From Candidatus Alkanophaga volatiphilum (lineage in GTDB: Archaea > Halobacteriota > Syntropharchaeia > Alkanophagales > B39-G2): a DNA stretch of 45,806 nt. Where the stretch lies: NCBI GenBank assembly GCA_029259545.1, contig JAPHEE010000004.1, forward strand, positions 9,656-55,461. Reading direction: 5' to 3'. Both the position numbers and the translations under genes were made by a program. Under the pieces are notes generated by a model, which worked only from the letters and a program-made list of their open reading frames with translations, was not told the DNA's origin and did not search any database. Below are positions 39,715-45,806 of the stretch, piece by piece (position 1 is the first letter of the stretch; each line of letters begins with the position of its first letter).

Positions 39715-40901
39715 ATGCTGTCAAGTTTCTCAGAGTTCCTGTTCCTGGCATGTCGAAACATGAAAGAGCGGAAAGCACGATCGATCCTCACGATTTTAGG
39801 CATAGCGGTGGGCATCGCTGCCATCGTCGCCCTGTTAGCCATCGGCTACGGCATGGAAGCAGCCGTGACCGGCGAGCTGAGTGAGATGGCGGACCTTATC
39901 ATGGTAGCCCTTGGAAGCCGGGCATGGCTATGTTGCCCTCGGCGGCTTCACAGAGCGAGATGTCAGAGATGTTGAAAGGATAGAGGGGGTCAAAGATGTC
40001 GTCGCATTCGTTAACGGAATAAAAAGCGTGGAGTTTAGAGACGAGAGGCTGGTGGTGGAAATAGTTGGACTGAACTCCAAAGACACAAGAGAAGTGTTTG
40101 GGGAAATAGTTCGCATAGAAGAGGGGCGGGGGCTGAGGGAGGATGACCGCGGCGTGTGCGTCGTCGGGCATCTCGTTGCTAATGAGTATTTTGATGAGAA
40201 GCTCGAGGTGAATGATCGTATTAAGATAGGCGGCAGCCGTTTCAGAGTCGCTGGCATGATAAGCAGGGTGCAGATCGGAAATAGATACACAGATTTTCAT
40301 CACTTTCCAAGATGCAAAGGAGCTGCTTGGGACCGATGAGATATCCTCAATGTTCGTGCGAGTGTACGACATAAGCAAGGCTGAAGACATCGCCGAGGAA
40401 ATAGCTGAGCGGATAGATGAAAACCATAAACTCGAAGACTTCACGCAAGCCATCACCATGGGCAGCCTCATAGAACAGTTAGAAGATGTTTTCAAAATGT
40501 TACAAGCTGTGCTCGTGGGCATCGCTTCTATAGCCCTCCTCGTCGCCTCCATGGGCATAATGAACACCATGTTGATGTCGGTGATGGAAAGGACTCATGA
40601 AATAGGAGTGATGAAAGCAGTCGGTGCCACGGATGCTGCTGTCCTTCTGCTTTTCCTCTTGGAGTCCTGCGTCGTCAGCCTGATCGGTGGCGTTCTCGGC
40701 AGCGCTATCGGCGCCCTCGGCGCGAAAGTCATAAGTGTCGGCGCCGGCGCATATTTTGGCATCGAAATACCTGCGGTCATAAAGATAAGGATCATAATGG
40801 GCGGCATAGGTGTAGCCCTGCTCGTTGGCATTCTTTCAGGACTGTATCCCGCGAGAAAAGCGTCCAAGATGAGTCCCGTCGAGGCCGTTAGATACGAATA
40901 G
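39715..40901 (+). pseudogene. MacB/FtsX-type ABC transporter permease with two frameshifts
   Basis: Three consecutive frames together encode one MacB-like permease. Part 1: AARNMKERKARSIL-type start (CRNMKERKARSILTILGIAV, first membrane helix). Part 2 from about 39905: GYVALGGFTERDVRDVERIE and VVEIVGLNSKDTREVFGE (periplasmic-type MacB domain). Part 3 from about 40285: IFITFQDAKELLGTDEISSM to the three C-terminal helices and YPARKASKMSPVEAVRYE. Both shifts go in the same sense, so the chain is broken unless sequence errors occurred. No ABC ATPase is adjacent. Family members move lipoproteins, peptides or antibiotics across the envelope. Confidence 0.85.
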
Positions 40902-40910
40902 TAACATCGG

Positions 40911-40919
40911 TTATTTACG
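40911..40919 (+). promoter_or_regulatory. TATA-like box for mcrC
   Basis: TTATTTACG lies 23-31 nt before the mcrC ATG, in line with leaderless transcription; no Shine-Dalgarno precedes the ATG. Confidence 0.45.
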
Positions 40920-40941
40920 TGAAGATGTCCAAAATGACAAG

Positions 40942-41574
40942 ATGCAAACAATAGGACGGAAGACGTTCGTCGTCGATTGTAGAGAAGTACCTGGTTTCGG
41001 GCTCGGCGGCGGGCTTGCGGCGAAGGGCACGCTTTCCGAGGCGGCGGAGCGGGACGTCATCATACTCTCAATGGGACCGCAGCCCCGTCACATCACAAAG
41101 CCCGTCTGCGAAATCACCTACGGGCTTAGAGAGGCGGGAATAAACGCAAGCGTCCTCGTCCTCGAAGCCGGCACAGGACTCCCTTCAGAGCTCATCGAAA
41201 AGCACATGCACGGCAGGATGAGCACCTGTGGCATCAACCCCAGAGAGATCGTCCAGATGAACATGCATAAGCTCGTCCTCATACACTCCGGCAATATCCC
41301 TGCGCACTTCATCTACAAGGTCAAACTGTTCATAAAGCACGTCGAACGCCCCGCAATCGTCGTCTGCCAGGCGCCCGTGACGCTCGAACGCTTCGCAGAG
41401 GCGGGCGTCCGCGTCCGGGGCTTCCCCAACGAAAACGCAGAGACGAAAGGCGAGCTCGTCGATATCGTCACCGGCGTCATCCGAGGACAAACGTGCCCGA
41501 CCGAAAAGCTCGAAGAAATCGTCGGCAAGGTCAAATACTGGCTCAACGTGTATTACGGCGAGAAGAAAGGGTAG
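40942..41574 (+). CDS. mcrC: Methyl-coenzyme M reductase operon protein C (McrC)
   Basis: 210 residues. IGRKTFVVDCREVPGFGLGGG, then RHITKPVCEITYGLREAGI, VLVLEAGTGLP, HKLVLIHSGNI, IVVCQAPVTLERFAEAGVR and VDIVTGVIRGQTCPTEKL are the McrC family pattern throughout. McrC is found only in organisms with MCR and was reported in the component A3a complex that activates MCR reductively. It may therefore act in the redox activation of the nickel cofactor F430. Here it stands apart from mcrA/B/G, followed 17 bp later by a nuclease-fold gene. It is the best organism marker in the window. Confidence 0.95.
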   Translation: MQTIGRKTFVVDCREVPGFGLGGGLAAKGTLSEAAERDVIILSMGPQPRHITKPVCEITYGLREAGINASVLVLEAGTGLPSELIEKHMHGRMSTCGINPREIVQMNMHKLVLIHSGNIPAHFIYKVKLFIKHVERPAIVVCQAPVTLERFAEAGVRVRGFPNENAETKGELVDIVTGVIRGQTCPTEKLEEIVGKVKYWLNVYYGEKKG

Positions 41575-41591
41575 CCGGCGGGGTGGGCGGC

Positions 41592-42503
41592 ATGCAGGTG
41601 AGGATCGGAGTCGCCGACCACGCCTTGGAGTTTGCGGAATCGATGAAGAACTTGCACCTCATACTCTGGCTCCTCCCCGCAAAGGATCTCAAGGGAATTA
41701 TCGACTACCTGACGCAAAAGGGGTTGAAATTCGATCGGAGTTTGTCCAAATCCGACTTCGCAAGCTACGAAACGATTTGGAGGAGCGTGGTCGAGCAGCT
41801 CGGCTTGAAACGAGCTTTGTGGCTCTGCTTTTCCGAATTTGTGCGGCGGCACGACGCAGAGCGTGTGAGGCGCGTCCTCGAACTCCTGAGGGCGGCTGAG
41901 AGTCGTTCGCTGAGCGATGCCGAGGTCGGCGAGCTTGCAGCTTTGGGAGCGACGCCCTTCGTCACCGCCAACAGGCTGAACGAGCTCGGAAAACTTGCGC
42001 TGATGAGCATTGCGGTCGAAGAGCCGCCGTCGCCGTCGGAGCCGGCGATGCAGCCGGGGAGGGCGCTTGAGCGCACGGTCGCCGAAGCCTTGAGGGAGTT
42101 GGGGTTCGAGGCGAAAACCAACGAGGTTCGCCCTTCAAGAGTGGGATCGCCGGTGGAGTGCGATGTCTGGGCGTGGAAGGGCGTGACTGGCGGACGGCTT
42201 TCGGTTTACGTCTCCTGCAAGGACTGGTGGAATAAGGCGGTGGATCGTCGGGTGATAGACGAGGAGTTCGGGCGGACGCAGAATCTCAAGGAGGTGCCAC
42301 AACTCAAGGCGGACGGCTTCTTCGTGATCGAGCTTGGCGATCGTGACCTTGATGAGATGCGGGAGTTCATCAGGAGGGCGCTCCGTGAGCTTTTCACGGC
42401 GATCGCGCCGCCGGCGCTCCAGAGGCTCGCGTCGGAGACCAAGGAGCTGGCTGAAAGGCTCAGGAGCATAGCAGGCGAGCTTGAGAGGCTCGCAGCGGAC
42501 TGA
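41592..42503 (+). CDS. Restriction-endonuclease-fold (PD-(D/E)XK-like) protein
   Basis: 303 residues from the ATG at 41592. After a helical N-terminal half with no recognised domain, GRALERTVAEALRELGFEAK begins the nuclease fold. VECDVWAWKG (Asp near residue 190) and LSVYVSCKDWWNKAVDRRVI (Lys near 209, with SCK in place of the usual ExK) give a D-x(n)-[SC]xK variant. A C-terminal helix of heptad-like pattern (LQRLASETKELAERLRSIAG) probably forms a coiled coil. It may be a DNA nuclease of Mrr/Holliday-resolvase type or a binding-only relative. It follows mcrC closely. Substrate unknown. Confidence 0.7.
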   Translation: MQVRIGVADHALEFAESMKNLHLILWLLPAKDLKGIIDYLTQKGLKFDRSLSKSDFASYETIWRSVVEQLGLKRALWLCFSEFVRRHDAERVRRVLELLRAAESRSLSDAEVGELAALGATPFVTANRLNELGKLALMSIAVEEPPSPSEPAMQPGRALERTVAEALRELGFEAKTNEVRPSRVGSPVECDVWAWKGVTGGRLSVYVSCKDWWNKAVDRRVIDEEFGRTQNLKEVPQLKADGFFVIELGDRDLDEMREFIRRALRELFTAIAPPALQRLASETKELAERLRSIAGELERLAAD

Positions 42504-42516
42504 TTGCGTGGCGGCG

Positions 42517-43836
42517 TCAGGGCGGTTTCACGAGCCCTTCCCGCATCAGCAGCTTCAAGACCTCCTGCGCCCTTTTTATCTTCGCAGCCGCCGCCTCCTC
42601 AAGCTCTCGCCTGCTGAGCTTCCGCCGGGCGACGCCCTGCCTTATTGCTTCCAAGCCCACGGCGACCGCCTCCCTTACGAAGACCTCCGTCTCCTCCAGC
42701 CTCGGGATGATGTAAGACTCGCTCAAGCCCCGCTCCTCCGCAAACTCCGCAATGGCGTGGGCGGCTGCTAAACACATCTCGTCCGTTATCTTGCGGGCGG
42801 CGACGTCTAGGGCGCCTCTAAAAACCGCAGGGAAGCCGAGCGCGTTGTTTATCTGGTTTTCGAAGTCCGACCGTCCGGTTCCGACTATTCTGACGCCCGC
42901 CTCCTTCGCCTCCCACGGCCAGATTTCGGGGACGGGGTTTGCGCAGTTGAAGGAGATGGCGTCGTCGTTCATGCGGCGGAGCCACTCCTTCTTTATGACG
43001 CCCGGACCCGGACGTGACATCGAGATGCAGACGTCCGCCCCTTCCAGCGCTTCGGGGATGCCGCCCCTCTTTTCAGGACTCGTCAGCTCCGCCACCTTAC
43101 GCTTCTCGCCGCTCAGGTCATCACGGTCTGGGTGCAGGATGCCCTTGCTGTCGCACATTACGATGTTCCTGGGACGAGCGCCCGCCTTTACTATGTATTT
43201 GAAGCAGGAGATGCCGGCGGCGCCCGCCCCGATGATCGCAATCTTGACATCCCTCAAGTTCTTGCCGACGACCTTCAATGCGTTTATGAGGGCGGCGAGC
43301 GTCACGAGGGCGGTCCCCTGCTGGTCGTCGTGCCATACCGGGATCTCAAGCGTCTTCCTGAGCGTCTCCAGAATCTCGAAGCACTTCGGCGTTTCGATGT
43401 CTTCGAGGTTGATGCCGCCGAACGTCGGCGAGATCCAGCGGACCGCAGAGATGATGTCGGCGGCGTTCCTCGTGCCCAAGCATATCGGGACGGCGTCCAC
43501 CCCCCCCAAGTACTTGAAGAGCAGCGCCTTGCCCTCCATGACCGGAAGCCCCGCCGCCGCGCCGACGTCCCCGAGCCCCAGGACCCTCGTGCCGTCGGTG
43601 ACGACGGCGACGGTGTTCCCCCGATTCGTGTACTCGAAAGCCGCATCCTCGTCGTCCCTGATCTCCAAACAAGGCTCTGCGACGCCAGGCGTATACCAGA
43701 TCGCAAAGTCGTCGTAGTTGCGAATTGGCACTTTCAACGAAATTTCTATCTTGCCCTTGTAAAACCTATGGTAATACCTCGCTAATTGCTTCGGCAGCTC
43801 CGCACGCTTTAAAAGCTCGTCTTCAGAAAACTGCAT
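42517..43836 (-). CDS. Malic enzyme (oxaloacetate-decarboxylating malate dehydrogenase)
   Basis: 439 residues, the short archaeal/bacterial form without a phosphotransacetylase domain. KGKIEISLKVPI, FAIWYTPGVAEPCLEI (catalytic Tyr), VTDGTRVLGLGDVG and MEGKALLFKYLGGVDAVPI (Lys), WHDDQQGTALVTLAAL (metal site) and IAIIGAGAAGISCFKYI (NAD(P)-binding) are all in place. It interconverts malate with pyruvate and CO2, feeding anaplerosis or NAD(P)H supply. Coenzyme preference is not determinable. Two tiny genes and gyrB lie upstream on the same strand. Confidence 0.94.
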   Translation of the reverse strand: MQFSEDELLKRAELPKQLARYYHRFYKGKIEISLKVPIRNYDDFAIWYTPGVAEPCLEIRDDEDAAFEYTNRGNTVAVVTDGTRVLGLGDVGAAAGLPVMEGKALLFKYLGGVDAVPICLGTRNAADIISAVRWISPTFGGINLEDIETPKCFEILETLRKTLEIPVWHDDQQGTALVTLAALINALKVVGKNLRDVKIAIIGAGAAGISCFKYIVKAGARPRNIVMCDSKGILHPDRDDLSGEKRKVAELTSPEKRGGIPEALEGADVCISMSRPGPGVIKKEWLRRMNDDAISFNCANPVPEIWPWEAKEAGVRIVGTGRSDFENQINNALGFPAVFRGALDVAARKITDEMCLAAAHAIAEFAEERGLSESYIIPRLEETEVFVREAVAVGLEAIRQGVARRKLSRRELEEAAAAKIKRAQEVLKLLMREGLVKPP

Positions 43837-43862
43837 AAAATCACACTAGGGTCACATGCCGC

Positions 43863-43973
43863 TTACAAGCCCTTTGCGCCTTTCAATATGTCACCCATGT
43901 GCATGAATTCCTTTATTTGCGGCGTCACATATTCTTTTTTCCCCTGACACTTTGACTTCTCCTTCTCTTCCAT
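43863..43973 (-). CDS. 36-residue peptide with SKCxGKKxYxxPxI motif (second of two)
   Basis: MEEKEKSKCQGKKEYVTPQI followed by KEFMHMGDILKGAKGL. GGAGGTG lies 7 nt before the ATG, one of the strongest ribosome binding sites in the window, so it is very likely translated. It shares SKC-GKK-Y-PxI with the peptide encoded just upstream. The KKxYxxPxI element resembles leader motifs of ribosomally made modified peptides, which bind RRE domains. No modification enzymes are adjacent, so peptide product, regulator or accessory subunit all remain possible. Confidence 0.6.
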   Translation of the reverse strand: MEEKEKSKCQGKKEYVTPQIKEFMHMGDILKGAKGL

Positions 43974-43985
43974 CTCACGCACCTC

Positions 43986-44108
43986 CTACAACATGCCTAT
44001 GTCAAGGTCGCTCTTTTCCATCATCTTTTCGAACCGTTCCCTCTCATAAATCCTCGGCGGGATGTATTTCTTCTTACCCCCGCACTTGCTCTCGTCGCTC
44101 ATACTCAT
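43986..44108 (-). CDS. 40-residue peptide with SKCxGKKxYxxPxI motif (first of two)
   Basis: MSMSDESKCGGKKKYIPPRI, then YERERFEKMMEKSDLDIGML. The ATG at 44108 or the one at 44102 (with GGATGA before it) may be used. The stop is 12 nt before the start of its paralogue. It shares the block SKC-GKK-Y-P-I and an overall basic centre and hydrophobic end, but the tails differ (one acidic, one not). It lies 18 bp after gyrB, so both may be co-transcribed with gyrB. Function not recognised. Confidence 0.6.
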   Translation of the reverse strand: MSMSDESKCGGKKKYIPPRIYERERFEKMMEKSDLDIGML

Positions 44109-44126
44109 CCCTGTTTGTGTTCCTCG

Positions 44127-45806
<1,680 letters not shown>

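Overview
The window looks like a chromosome segment of a euryarchaeon from the methane/alkane-metabolising lineages (Methanomicrobia, ANME-1 or Syntrophoarchaeia-like; the exact taxon is inference). Archaeal markers are an archaeal-type threonyl-tRNA synthetase, the replication factor C large subunit with a PCNA-binding tail, UPF0200, UPF0216 (DUF61), PAC2 and DUF996 proteins, and archaeal TATA boxes 25-30 nt ahead of start codons. The metabolic marker is mcrC (methyl-coenzyme M reductase operon protein C), together with many heterodisulfide-reductase (Hdr) modules. An enoyl-CoA hydratase next to a decayed 3-hydroxyacyl-CoA dehydrogenase suggests acyl-CoA chemistry as well. No tRNA, rRNA or CRISPR array was found.

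Layout. 0-7.2 kb: 5' part of thiC, enoyl-CoA hydratase and a dehydrogenase remnant, a gene-poor stretch, then pyrF (type 2), a UPF0200 kinase-like protein, rfcL, an orphan HEPN protein and hisF. 7.2-13.5 kb: an AT-rich island holding a tightly overlapping five-gene minus-strand operon (radical SAM protein, helical unknown, Cas4/Dna2-like nuclease, Upf1/Dna2-like helicase, unknown with two WGGGQL motifs). Two copies of a related repeat of about 115 bp lie at its two edges in the same orientation. This is the best candidate for an undescribed system. 13.8-22.5 kb: an electron-transfer block: an HdrA with a complete GltD/NfnB-like flavoprotein domain nested inside it, an MvhD-HdrC-HdrB fusion, and a double-length HdrA. 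22.5-27 kb: a broken methyltransferase, PAC2, Hsp20, thrS and an MBL-fold hydrolase. 27-28.7 kb: a lone TnpB element behind a frameshifted small gene. 28.8-32.7 kb: a second redox block (HdrCB-like protein, IscU-like scaffold, HdrC, HdrB, DUF6951-like). 32.8-38.1 kb: UPF0216, rlmE, a HIT protein, a histone-deacetylase-fold enzyme, hisC, a DUF996 membrane protein and ruvC. 38.1-40.9 kb: two consecutive frameshifted genes (a GH57 glycosidase and a MacB/FtsX permease). 40.9-45.8 kb: mcrC, a restriction-endonuclease-fold protein, malic enzyme, two tandem tiny paralogous peptides and gyrB (cut by the window edge).

How the genes may work together: the Hdr-type proteins carry every part of flavin-based electron-bifurcating or confurcating complexes (HdrA flavoprotein, MvhD adaptor, HdrB/HdrC catalytic parts), and one HdrA has gained an NAD(P)H-dehydrogenase-like module. 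This implies wiring of thiol/disulfide, ferredoxin and pyridine nucleotide pools. The AT-rich island and the AT-rich core of the HdrA-GltD gene both look acquired. Several candidate IS605-type right-end remnants (near 12.95, 19.3 and 39.5 kb) suggest that past transposition helped shape the intergenic regions.
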